Shown in pieces: positions 45,109 to 52,117 of a stretch of DNA of 64,000 nt (position 1 is the stretch's first letter; each line of letters starts with the position of its first letter). The DNA lies in contig NZ_FTNY01000001.1 of assembly GCF_900156575.1 (NCBI RefSeq), positions 434,001 through 498,000 on the forward strand, written 5' to 3'. Source of the stretch: Chryseobacterium shigense. Lineage in GTDB: Bacteria > Bacteroidota > Bacteroidia > Flavobacteriales > Weeksellaceae. The notes under the pieces are model-generated. The model saw only the letters and a program-made list of their open reading frames with translations. It was not told the DNA's origin and ran no database searches. A program made the translations under genes and the position numbers.

Positions 45109-45503
45109 AATAGGAACCTACTTGTGTCAAACTTCATTATCCTGGAATGGAATAATACGGCTCGCAGTCACTTTCTGTTGCTGCTTTATCCATAAACTCA
45201 ATTCATTAGAATTATGGAATCCTGTAGTCATGGTACCGTTTTTTTTTACCATTGTACAATCAAAAGAATTGGTAGGGATGAAGTAAAGCATGTGTAGTCT
45301 TAATATGATGTTTCTCTATCAATATTTCACAAGATAAAATTTTGACTAGACATATCATGTAGCCTTCAGCTCCAAAAATAGACCATCGCAAAAAAGAGAA
45401 AGGGGGGATCTCTTGAAGAAGATAATACCTGGGGAACTCGAAGAATTAATTAAAATAAAAAGGTTGCTATTTTAACATAATAAAAAAGTTATAAGAACTT
45501 CTA
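45109..45503. other. Gene-poor stretch
   Basis: I see no supportable gene. A 65-codon frame at 45089-45286 has unlikely composition (FCCCFIH, VPFFFTIVQ). The interval may hold decayed sequence following the Ada-like gene. Confidence 0.4.
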
Positions 45504-45542
45504 ATTCCCGTAATCGGGAATAAAAAACAAGTTATATATTTG
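45504..45542 (+). promoter_or_regulatory. Palindrome and promoter of a secreted protein gene
   Basis: ATTCCCGTAATCGGGAAT at 45504-45521 is a perfect 7-bp inverted repeat around TAAT. It lies 13 bp upstream of the -7 element TATATTTG (45535-45542), inside the spacer that RNA polymerase must contact. It has no T-run and so reads as an operator, not a terminator. Confidence 0.5.
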
Positions 45543-45589
45543 TTTCAGATTGCAATCACAAAAATCACAAAAAATAACAATTGAATATT

Positions 45590-46102
45590 ATGAAAAAAAT
45601 TATTCTTGCATTAGCATTAATGACAATGCCAACAGTTACAGTTTTAGCGAATAACGTAAATCCTCAACCGTTTTTTAAAGCACCAGTTGTAAACTCTCAC
45701 AGAAGTCTATCAAAAGTCCCTAATTACATATCATATGCTAATAGTATTTCTTCTGTTACAGATGCTGAAAATTTTAAGTTATCTTGCAGAAAATTTACTA
45801 TTGAGGTTAGCATAGGTATTGTTTCTGTCTCTACAGACGTTACTGTATGCATTGAGCCCAATGGATATGGAGGTTGGCAAGGTACTATTTCGAAGGCAGG
45901 TAATGATTCAACAGATCTTACTGAGGTTATTAATAGACTTAAAGCAAAATGTAACGAAAAAGAGATTAATCAAGTACAAATTTTGAGTCCAAATGCGCAA
46001 ACATTTGATGACGGACTAACATTGGTAATTGATAGTGGAACCTATAGTGTTCTAGAACAAGATGGAAGAAACTATGTTGCTCTAACATTATCAAAAAAAT
46101 AA
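45590..46102 (+). CDS. Secreted protein of unknown function
   Basis: From the ATG at 45590 the product has 170 residues; a TTG three codons upstream is also in frame. A signal peptide (MKKIILALALMTMPTVTVLAN) precedes a mature part with three cysteines (LSCRKF, VTVCIEP, AKCNEK). It is rich in short beta strands (FTIEVSIGIVSVSTDVTVCI, TLVIDSGTYSVLEQDGRNYVALTL). No family is recognised. A TlpA-like oxidoreductase gene follows 86 bp downstream behind a terminator, so a redox link is only a suggestion. Confidence 0.8.
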   Translation: MKKIILALALMTMPTVTVLANNVNPQPFFKAPVVNSHRSLSKVPNYISYANSISSVTDAENFKLSCRKFTIEVSIGIVSVSTDVTVCIEPNGYGGWQGTISKAGNDSTDLTEVINRLKAKCNEKEINQVQILSPNAQTFDDGLTLVIDSGTYSVLEQDGRNYVALTLSKK

Positions 46103-46118
46103 ATAAAAATATTTTAAG

Positions 46119-46152
46119 AATCTCAAAAGCAAAGTTCTTTTGAGATTTTTTT
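46119..46152 (+). terminator. Terminator of the secreted protein gene
   Basis: Arms AATCTCAAAAG / CTTTTGAGATT with a 7-base loop and a T-run, 17 bp after the stop. Confidence 0.85.
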
Positions 46153-46164
46153 AATGAATAAATG

Positions 46165-46172
46165 TAATTTTG
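46165..46172 (+). promoter_or_regulatory. -7 element of the thioredoxin-like gene
   Basis: TAATTTTG, 16 bp before the ATG at 46189. Confidence 0.5.
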
Positions 46173-46188
46173 TATAAAAAAGTAATAA

Positions 46189-46773
46189 ATGAATAGAAAG
46201 ATTATCATTTTTGGGCTAGCCTTTGTAAGCCTATTATTACTCTTATTCATACTGCTTAGAAATCCTGAAGTACTTAAAAATCTAAAAATCAGAACAACTG
46301 AACAAGTAAAGGAAGAAGAAAAGAAATATGCTTTCAAAAACAGTCCTTTTTACAAAGAATATTATACAAGTGATCAACTGATTGTTTTAAATTTATGGGC
46401 TACCTGGTGTGAACCTTGCTTAACCGAAATTCCAATACTAAATAAAGTTAAAAATCATTATTCAAATCAGAATAAAATTGTATTTTTATCACTATCATTA
46501 GATGATGATTCAGCTAAGTTAAAATCATTTCTTAAATCTAATAGATTTCAATTCCAGGATATTACATTAAAAAATTTCCAACACAGGAAATCACTTACAG
46601 ATTATTTAAATGGAAATAAAACCTATGAAAATTCTTTCATCAAAATTAGGTCAAACGTATTGCCAACCACTTATATTTTAAGAGATCAAAAAATAATAAA
46701 TGTTTATACAGCAATTGATAGCAATAAAATTTATAGAAATATAGACTCCATAATCACAGTTGCCAAACAATAA
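46189..46773 (+). CDS. TlpA/thioredoxin-like membrane-anchored oxidoreductase
   Basis: The 194-residue protein has an N-terminal membrane anchor (about 5-24). A thioredoxin fold follows with the active site LWATWCEPCLTEIPIL (about 66-81) and a cis-Pro region VLPTTYILRDQKIINVY near 162. The CEPC motif and membrane anchor place it in the TlpA/ResA group facing the periplasm, reducing or transferring disulfides. Composition is notably AT-rich and lysine/asparagine-rich compared with the housekeeping genes, like its upstream neighbour. Confidence 0.9.
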   Translation: MNRKIIIFGLAFVSLLLLLFILLRNPEVLKNLKIRTTEQVKEEEKKYAFKNSPFYKEYYTSDQLIVLNLWATWCEPCLTEIPILNKVKNHYSNQNKIVFLSLSLDDDSAKLKSFLKSNRFQFQDITLKNFQHRKSLTDYLNGNKTYENSFIKIRSNVLPTTYILRDQKIINVYTAIDSNKIYRNIDSIITVAKQ

Positions 46774-46792
46774 TTATTTAAACTAGATAAAA

Positions 46793-46826
46793 TGGCTTCC
46801 TGATTTAGGAAGTTATTTTTTTAGTC
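46793..46826 (+). terminator. Terminator of the thioredoxin-like gene
   Basis: Arms GCTTCCT and AGGAAGT with wobble extension, loop GATTT, then a T-run. Confidence 0.65.
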
Positions 46827-46841
46827 CCCAAATATAAATAA

Positions 46842-46875
46842 CAAAAAAAAGAAGCAATAATTATATTGCTTCTTT
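46842..46875 (-). terminator. Terminator of the tRNA array
   Basis: A 12-bp perfect hairpin (AAAGAAGCAATA / TATTGCTTCTTT, loop ATTA) ends 9 bp after the last tRNA on the minus strand. A T-run (plus A-run 46843-46850) follows. Confidence 0.85.
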
Positions 46876-46883
46876 CGTTCTAG

Positions 46884-46956
<73 letters not shown>

Positions 46957-46968
46957 GTGTATCTTTAG

Positions 46969-46987
46969 AGTGCTTACCGAAAGCACT
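46969..46987 (-). other. Conserved spacer hairpin in tRNA array
   Basis: AGTGCTT-ACCGA-AAGCACT, a perfect 7-bp stem. The same hairpin recurs in both other spacers (about 47081-47099 and 47192-47210). Confidence 0.7.
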
Positions 46988-46995
46988 TAACTTAG

Positions 46996-47068
<73 letters not shown>

Positions 47069-47106
47069 GTGTATTTTTAGAGTGCTTACCGAAAGCACTT
47101 ACTTAG

Positions 47107-47179
<73 letters not shown>

Positions 47180-47218
47180 GTGTATTTTTAGAGTGCTTAC
47201 CGAAAGCACTTAACTTAG

Positions 47219-47291
<73 letters not shown>

Positions 47292-47302
47292 ATATTGGAT
47301 TG

Positions 47303-47310
47303 CAAAGATA
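47303..47310 (-). promoter_or_regulatory. -7 element of the tRNA array promoter
   Basis: TATCTTTGC on the minus strand, 11 bp before the first tRNA. Confidence 0.6.
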
Positions 47311-47380
47311 CGTCTATTTTTTAAAAATCCTAATTTTTCTTTTAAATAAAGGACTTTTATGAAAACTATTTTATTATTTG

Positions 47381-47388
47381 TATCTTTG
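47381..47388 (+). promoter_or_regulatory. -7 element of the YrdC-type operon
   Basis: TATCTTTG ends 4 bp before the ATG at 47393, predicting a leaderless or nearly leaderless mRNA. It also excludes the in-frame TTG at 47378 as the start. Confidence 0.55.
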
Positions 47389-47392
47389 TTCT

Positions 47393-48004
47393 ATGGCAAA
47401 AATACTGAAAATTTACCCTGACAACCCGCAGGAAAATCTTGTGAATGAGGTTATTAAAACCCTAAAAAACGGCGGACTGATTATCTATCCTTCAGACACC
47501 ATCTATGCCTTAGGATGTAATATTTTTGACATAAAAGCCATGGAAAAGCTCGCCCAGATTAAAAAAGTAAAACTGGAAAAGTCTAAATTCTCGATTATTT
47601 GTAATGACCTGAGTCATCTTTCAGATTTTACAAGGCCTATTGATACTTCTGTTTTCAGATTTCTGAAAAGCCATCTTCCGGGGCCGTTCACCTTTATTCT
47701 TGATGCCAATAAAAGCCTTCCTTTAGCCTATAAAAATCATAAAACAATCGGTATCCGTGTTCCTGATCATCCTATCCCACAGCTTATCGTGGAAAAACTG
47801 GGTCACCCGATCGCTTCAACGTCTATTAAAGATGATGACGAAATCATTGAATATTCTACAGATCCGGAACTGATCGCAGAAAAATATGGCCATCTGGTAG
47901 ATATTGTTATTGATTCGGGATACGGAGATAATGTAGCATCTACTATTGTGGATCTTACTTCCGGAGAACCGGAGATCATCCGTCAGGGAAAAGGAATTGT
48001 GTAA
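47393..48004 (+). CDS. L-threonylcarbamoyladenylate synthase (YrdC/Sua5 family)
   Basis: The 203-residue protein shows the YrdC fold. Markers are GGLIIYPSDTIYALGCNIFD near residue 30, the KxR-like motif region KLEKSKFSIICNDLSHLSDF, and LPGPFTFILDA. TIGIRVPDHPIPQLIVEKLGHPIASTS also fits, and it ends with IRQGKGIV. The enzyme makes threonylcarbamoyl-AMP from threonine, bicarbonate and ATP for the t6A37 modification of tRNAs reading ANN codons. It is the first of four closely packed plus-strand genes. It is located next to the initiator tRNA array, but initiator tRNA need not be its main substrate. Confidence 0.92.
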   Translation: MAKILKIYPDNPQENLVNEVIKTLKNGGLIIYPSDTIYALGCNIFDIKAMEKLAQIKKVKLEKSKFSIICNDLSHLSDFTRPIDTSVFRFLKSHLPGPFTFILDANKSLPLAYKNHKTIGIRVPDHPIPQLIVEKLGHPIASTSIKDDDEIIEYSTDPELIAEKYGHLVDIVIDSGYGDNVASTIVDLTSGEPEIIRQGKGIV

Positions 48005-48038
48005 TTACCTGTAAATTGTTGAAGGCCATTTTTGGATT

Positions 48039-48740
48039 ATGAGTTTGAACGGAAAATATGCTTTGGGAATTTTTTTCACCTTTGTTCTTTTAGCCGCTGT
48101 GATGCTTTATGTTTTTCCGCTTATTTATATGATCACGGGAATAAAAACATTAACACCAGTCAATTTTTTCTACACCAGGATTGCGCTCTGGACTGTTCTT
48201 GGACTGATTTTTCTTTATAATCTTTTCATCGAAAAAAACAATTTTCTGATCTGGAAAGAGAAGAAATATCCTGTCCTTTTTTATATCAAAGCTATAGTTG
48301 CTCTGTATTTTATTTGTGCTTTCGGGGGTGCTTTCATCAATCTTATTGTTCAGCTTTTAACTCAGGAAGGAATGAGCAAAAAACTGGCTCAGATTTCTTC
48401 TGTTTTTAAGAATAACTATGCGTTGATTATCTTTATCTGCTTTACTGCAGGAGCCGTAGAAGAACTTCTGATGCGGGGATATATTCAGCCAAGAATTGAA
48501 AAAATATACAATAACCCTTCTGTTGGCATTATTGTTTCTGCTGCATTATTCGGGATTCTGCACAGCACTTACGGAACGATTGGGCAGGTTTTAGTACCTT
48601 TCTTTATTGGAGCTGTTTTTGCTTTATTTTATAAAAAATATTCTAATATTAAAATTCTGATCCTCTGTCATTTTACGTACGACTTTGTATCGATGATGAT
48701 CATGAATTTTATTGACATTAAACATTTATCTGCATTCTAA
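48039..48740 (+). CDS. CPBP-family intramembrane glutamic endopeptidase
   Basis: About seven membrane segments fill 233 residues. The family motifs are present: EE in AGAVEELLMRGYIQPRIEKI (about residue 145), the second motif in AALFGILHSTYG (His, about 180), and the third in ILCHFTYDFVSMM near the end. These Abi/CAAX-like proteases cleave within the membrane; the target is unknown. It starts 34 bp after the YrdC-type gene and ends 4 bp before yaaA. Confidence 0.92.
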   Translation: MSLNGKYALGIFFTFVLLAAVMLYVFPLIYMITGIKTLTPVNFFYTRIALWTVLGLIFLYNLFIEKNNFLIWKEKKYPVLFYIKAIVALYFICAFGGAFINLIVQLLTQEGMSKKLAQISSVFKNNYALIIFICFTAGAVEELLMRGYIQPRIEKIYNNPSVGIIVSAALFGILHSTYGTIGQVLVPFFIGAVFALFYKKYSNIKILILCHFTYDFVSMMIMNFIDIKHLSAF

Positions 48741-48744
48741 CATT

Positions 48745-49503
48745 ATGAAAATTATAACTTCTCCAGCGAAACTGATGAACGTTGAGAATTCAACAGACCT
48801 ACTGAGATCCAGCACTCCTAAATTCATCGAAGAAGCGGCATTGATACAATCTCATTTAAAACATAAATCGCCAAAATACCTTTCCGAGCTGATGGAGATA
48901 TCACCCAAACTGGCTGACGAAAACTGGGAAAGAAACCAAAAATGGAAAGAGAAACCTACCGCAAAAGAATCAGCACCTGCCATGTTCGCTTTTACAGGGG
49001 AGGTATACAGAGGACTGGACGCTAAAACTCTGGATAAAAATGCTGTAGACTACTTACAGAAAAACTACAGAATACTTTCAGGATTGTATGGATTGCTGAA
49101 ACCATCAGACAAAGTAATGCTCTACAGGATGGAAATGGGTCGTCCTTTTGAATTCGATCAATACAAGAATCTCTATGAATTCTGGAGAGAAAAGATCACA
49201 GAACAGCTGAACTTAGAAATGAAAAAAGGGGAAATTCTTCTTCATCTGGCCAGCAACGAGTACGGAAAGGTGATCGACAGAAAGAAATTAAACCACACGG
49301 TTATTGATTTTGATTTTTATGAATGGAAAGAAGGAAAACTAAAAACCATCGTGGTTTATACCAAGCATGCAAGAGGTCTTGTGGTAAGATTTTGTGCTGA
49401 AACCAACGCCAAAACCTTAGATGATGTAAAAGCATTCAACTATGACGGCTACGTGATCGATGAAGAAAAATCTACAGACACCAAACTGGTTTTTACAAGG
49501 TAA
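48745..49503 (+). CDS. yaaA: Peroxide stress protein YaaA (UPF0246)
   Basis: From MKIITSPAKLMNVE the protein has 252 residues. It shows the UPF0246 hallmarks: APAMFAFTGEVYRGLDAKTL, ILSGLYGLLKPSDKVMLYRMEMG, LLHLASNEYGKVID, and the C-terminal RGLVVRFCAETNAKTLDDVKAFNYDGY. In E. coli, YaaA limits free iron and oxidative damage during peroxide stress. An earlier in-frame start at 48712 overlaps the CPBP gene and lacks conservation. The stop TAA is directly followed by the prmC ATG. Confidence 0.94.
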   Translation: MKIITSPAKLMNVENSTDLLRSSTPKFIEEAALIQSHLKHKSPKYLSELMEISPKLADENWERNQKWKEKPTAKESAPAMFAFTGEVYRGLDAKTLDKNAVDYLQKNYRILSGLYGLLKPSDKVMLYRMEMGRPFEFDQYKNLYEFWREKITEQLNLEMKKGEILLHLASNEYGKVIDRKKLNHTVIDFDFYEWKEGKLKTIVVYTKHARGLVVRFCAETNAKTLDDVKAFNYDGYVIDEEKSTDTKLVFTR

Positions 49504-50355
49504 ATGACAATATCAGAATTTAAAAAATATTTCAAAACAGAACTTTCCGCAGTCTACAATGATACGGAAAGCGCTTTTTTGGCTGCCGTTTTTACAGAAA
49601 AGATCGTCGGCATCGATTCATTTCATCAAAGAAGGTTATCCGGTCAGGAACTTCTTCTGGATGATGAGAAGCAGCTTTTACAGGTGATTTCCGATTTAAA
49701 AACCGGAAGACCTTATCAGCAGATCCTGGGAGAAACCGAGTTTTACGGAATGTCGTTTTTTGTTGACGAAAATGTCCTGATTCCCCGTCCTGAGACCGAG
49801 GAATTGCTTGAAATCGCCATTCATAAAATTCACGGTTTGGAAATAGATGTTGAGGGATTAAAGATTCTGGACATCGGTACCGGAAGTGGCGTGATTCCAC
49901 TGGTTTTAAAAAAGCATTTTCCCGGCGCTGACATTTCATCCATTGACTTTTCTGAAAAAGCTTTGGAAACAGCTAAGCGAAACGCAGAACATCATCAGCT
50001 GGAGATCAGTTTCATTCATGGAGATTATCTTAATTTTGAGCTATCAGAAAGCTATGATGTTATTATTTCCAATCCACCTTATATAGGCATTGAAGAAGAA
50101 ATTGAAATCGCTGATTCTGTTAAGGAATTTGAACCCAAAATGGCTCTTTTCTCCCCTGTTCAGGATGCGCTGATCTTCTACCGGAAGATTGCCGGGGATT
50201 CTAAAAAGTATTTGAAAGATAGCGGACTTTTATTTTTGGAAATTAATCAGAAACTCGGCCCCGAAACCCTTGACTTATACAGTGACTATTTTTCTGAAGT
50301 GCAACTCATCAGAGATTTATCTGAAAACGACCGCTTTATTGTTGGAAAGAAATAA
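49504..50355 (+). CDS. prmC: Peptide chain release factor N5-glutamine methyltransferase
   Basis: The 283-residue protein has the PrmC N-terminal helical domain (to about 95; GRPYQQILGETEFYG, ENVLIPRPETEELLE). The SAM-binding domain starts with LKILDIGTGSGVIPLVL near 117. The catalytic motif is NPPYI near residue 189. It methylates the GGQ glutamine of release factors RF1 and RF2. It is translationally adjacent to yaaA (TAAATG, no gap) and is the last gene of the operon. No strong terminator follows within 100 bp. Confidence 0.96.
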   Translation: MTISEFKKYFKTELSAVYNDTESAFLAAVFTEKIVGIDSFHQRRLSGQELLLDDEKQLLQVISDLKTGRPYQQILGETEFYGMSFFVDENVLIPRPETEELLEIAIHKIHGLEIDVEGLKILDIGTGSGVIPLVLKKHFPGADISSIDFSEKALETAKRNAEHHQLEISFIHGDYLNFELSESYDVIISNPPYIGIEEEIEIADSVKEFEPKMALFSPVQDALIFYRKIAGDSKKYLKDSGLLFLEINQKLGPETLDLYSDYFSEVQLIRDLSENDRFIVGKK

Positions 50356-50414
50356 GGAATTTAATGTTAATTGAAACATTACACAGATATCCCTATTCAA
50401 AATGGGTTATGCGT

Positions 50415-50551
50415 TAATTTTGGTAATGTGGTCAAAAATAGTTGGTGTTTTTTATAAAAATAATTCGTAATATTTTGCAGTTGATTGGAAGAGGAAATGA
50501 GCAATGCTGTATACAATAGTTTAGAAGGATGGTTTTTACCATCCTTTTTTT
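50415..50551 (+). ncRNA. Possible small RNA gene
   Basis: A -7-like TAATTTTG at 50415-50422 is followed about 100 bp later by a terminator hairpin, AAGGATGGT-TTTT-ACCATCCTT with seven T residues. No ORF of credible composition lies between. Alternatively the hairpin is the distal terminator of the prmC operon. Confidence 0.3.
50525..50551 (+). terminator. Intrinsic terminator, orphan
   Basis: A 9-bp perfect stem with TTTT loop and T-run, 170 bp after prmC. Confidence 0.8.
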
Positions 50552-51224
50552 CATGTAGTATTGGAAGAGCATTATGGCTAAAAAAACCTTCATCTTTTTT
50601 GGTTTTTGTAAAAAAGATACCATTGTATAAACTTTTTTCTTCGGCTTTTAGTAAGTCCTCAATGGAATGTTAAGACTCCCTTTTAGATGTCCGAAAAAAA
50701 GACTCTATTCCATTCGTTGTTTTAGGGATTTATGATTTTGCAGGAAAGTAAACAGATTTGGTAAGGCCTTTCTGATAACAGAAAAACATCTTCTCACCAT
50801 TTTGTGAGTGTACCAGTATCTTCCTTTTTCCAGGCTGTATTCATTGGAAAAATAAGCACCATCAATCAGCAGATCAACCTACTTACTCCGGCTGCAAGTT
50901 AGTTTTTAACGCTATGATAATCAAGCCTATATGACTTCAACAAATAAAAAATAGTAAGGGAATTTTATTTGTTGAAAGTAGTAAAACAGAGCAAATCAAT
51001 TTGGGAGAACTATTGGAAGATGAATTGAATATTTTTTCAAAAGATCTCCCCTCAAGAGAGTTATTTTTGGATTTTTAATAGAAAAATAACTAACATATTA
51101 AAAAAAATATTAATAATTCATCAAACATATAAATATTTAAACTAAAATATGTTAATTAAATTAAAAGCAACGAATAAATTACAATTAATCATCTGAAAAA
51201 TGAGTAATTAAAATATTTTATTTG

Positions 51225-51232
51225 TAAATTTG
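51225..51232 (+). promoter_or_regulatory. Promoter -7 element far upstream of the secreted pair
   Basis: TAAATTTGC matches the -7 consensus and lies about 306 bp before the ATG at 51538, implying a long leader. Confidence 0.4.
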
Positions 51233-51250
51233 CAAAAAACACAAAGGAAT

Positions 51251-51286
51251 ATGAATCTTACTTATGTAGCTTACAAAGCGACTTAA
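51251..51286 (+). CDS. Possible 11-codon leader peptide
   Basis: ATG at 51251 preceded by AAAGGA (a Shine-Dalgarno-like match rare in this group) encodes MNLTYVAYKAT and stops at 51284-51286. It sits 19 bp after the -7 box, in the leader of the secreted pair. It is too short to test by composition; translation is uncertain. Confidence 0.25.
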   Translation: MNLTYVAYKAT

Positions 51287-51537
51287 ATCAATTTTCTTTT
51301 TCGACTATTTCAGATAAGACATAAAATGCTCTTCTTATTAGGGGTATACATGTTATATCTGTTATTGGCTTAGGAACAAAGGTCTCCTTATACCATTGCT
51401 TGAATACAACAACTCATGATTTAAATGGATTGTTGATGGTACTTATTTCTTTACTAGAATTAGGGCGTCTTTGAATACCTTTTAATAAAAAACATAAAAA
51501 CAAAAAATACACAAATAAAAAAATTATTAAGTACATT

Positions 51538-52110
51538 ATGATCAAAAAATTATTTCTACCAATCGTTTTCGTAAGTTCCTTTTCATTTGCTCAGATTGGG
51601 ATCAATACTTCCACACCTGACTCAAGCGCTGCGCTGGATATTTATAGTCAAAGCAGAGGTATGTTGATACCAAGGCTTACCACTGCAAAGAGAGATGCTA
51701 TTTCCAATCCCGCCACCTCACTTCTTATTTATGATACTGATAAAAAATGTTTAAGCCAGAATATTGGTACCCCTACGAAACCTGACTGGCTATGTATCAG
51801 TGGTAGTGCTGTAAAAATGTTTTACATGCCTAGTGTTTCATTTGATACTTCCAGCAATGCCACTGGCCGAACTAAAGATTTGTATACATTGTATAAAACT
51901 CAGTTCGGATCTCCAAAAGCAAAGAGCACCAGTGCACCTGATGCGATTCCTTTTTTTCCATCAAGTAAAGATCTTTACTATTATGTGACTGATGCTGACT
52001 CTAATGTATTCAGCAATATTTCTATTTCTGATGATGGCGTAATGAAATACGATGTAAAAGCAGCAGCTACAGACTGTTCTTTTATTAATATTGTTTTTGT
52101 TGTTAAATAA
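51538..52110 (+). CDS. Secreted protein with IGINT...PDSSAALDI head, unknown function
   Basis: The 190-residue protein has a signal peptide (to about residue 18, FSFAQ). It continues with a head module common in flavobacterial secreted proteins: QIGINTSTPDSSAALDIYSQSRGMLIPRLT, then SLLIYDTDKKCLSQNIG and PDWLCIS. Its C-terminal half (KMFYMPSVSFDTSSNATG, then DLYYYVTDADSNVFSNISISDDGVMKYDV, ending SFINIVFVVK) is beta-rich and not a known domain to me. No type IX sorting tail is visible. It is 7 bp upstream of the lectin-like gene, so the two are co-expressed. Function is unknown; an outer-surface or fibre role is speculation. Confidence 0.85.
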   Translation: MIKKLFLPIVFVSSFSFAQIGINTSTPDSSAALDIYSQSRGMLIPRLTTAKRDAISNPATSLLIYDTDKKCLSQNIGTPTKPDWLCISGSAVKMFYMPSVSFDTSSNATGRTKDLYTLYKTQFGSPKAKSTSAPDAIPFFPSSKDLYYYVTDADSNVFSNISISDDGVMKYDVKAAATDCSFINIVFVVK

Positions 52111-52117
52111 TTGAGTT

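Larger units (their letters stand above)
50356..51224. other. Gene-free stretch with one orphan terminator
   Basis: There is no supportable gene. A short frame at 50945-51079 (ending LGELLEDELNIFSKDLPSR) looks protein-like but lacks a start and may be a relic. A strong terminator hairpin at 50525-50551 has no coding gene directly upstream. Confidence 0.5.

Noticed and set aside
45089..45286. 65-codon plus-strand frame after the Ada-like gene
   Set aside because: Composition is unnatural (runs of Cys and Phe), it overlaps the Ada-like gene and has no promoter or family features.
45504..45521. Palindrome as terminator
   Set aside because: No T-run follows on either strand and it lies inside a promoter spacer, so an operator is more likely.
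50432..50673. Overlapping 60-codon frames on both strands after prmC
   Set aside because: Both arise over the terminator hairpin region, have biased composition and cannot both be real.
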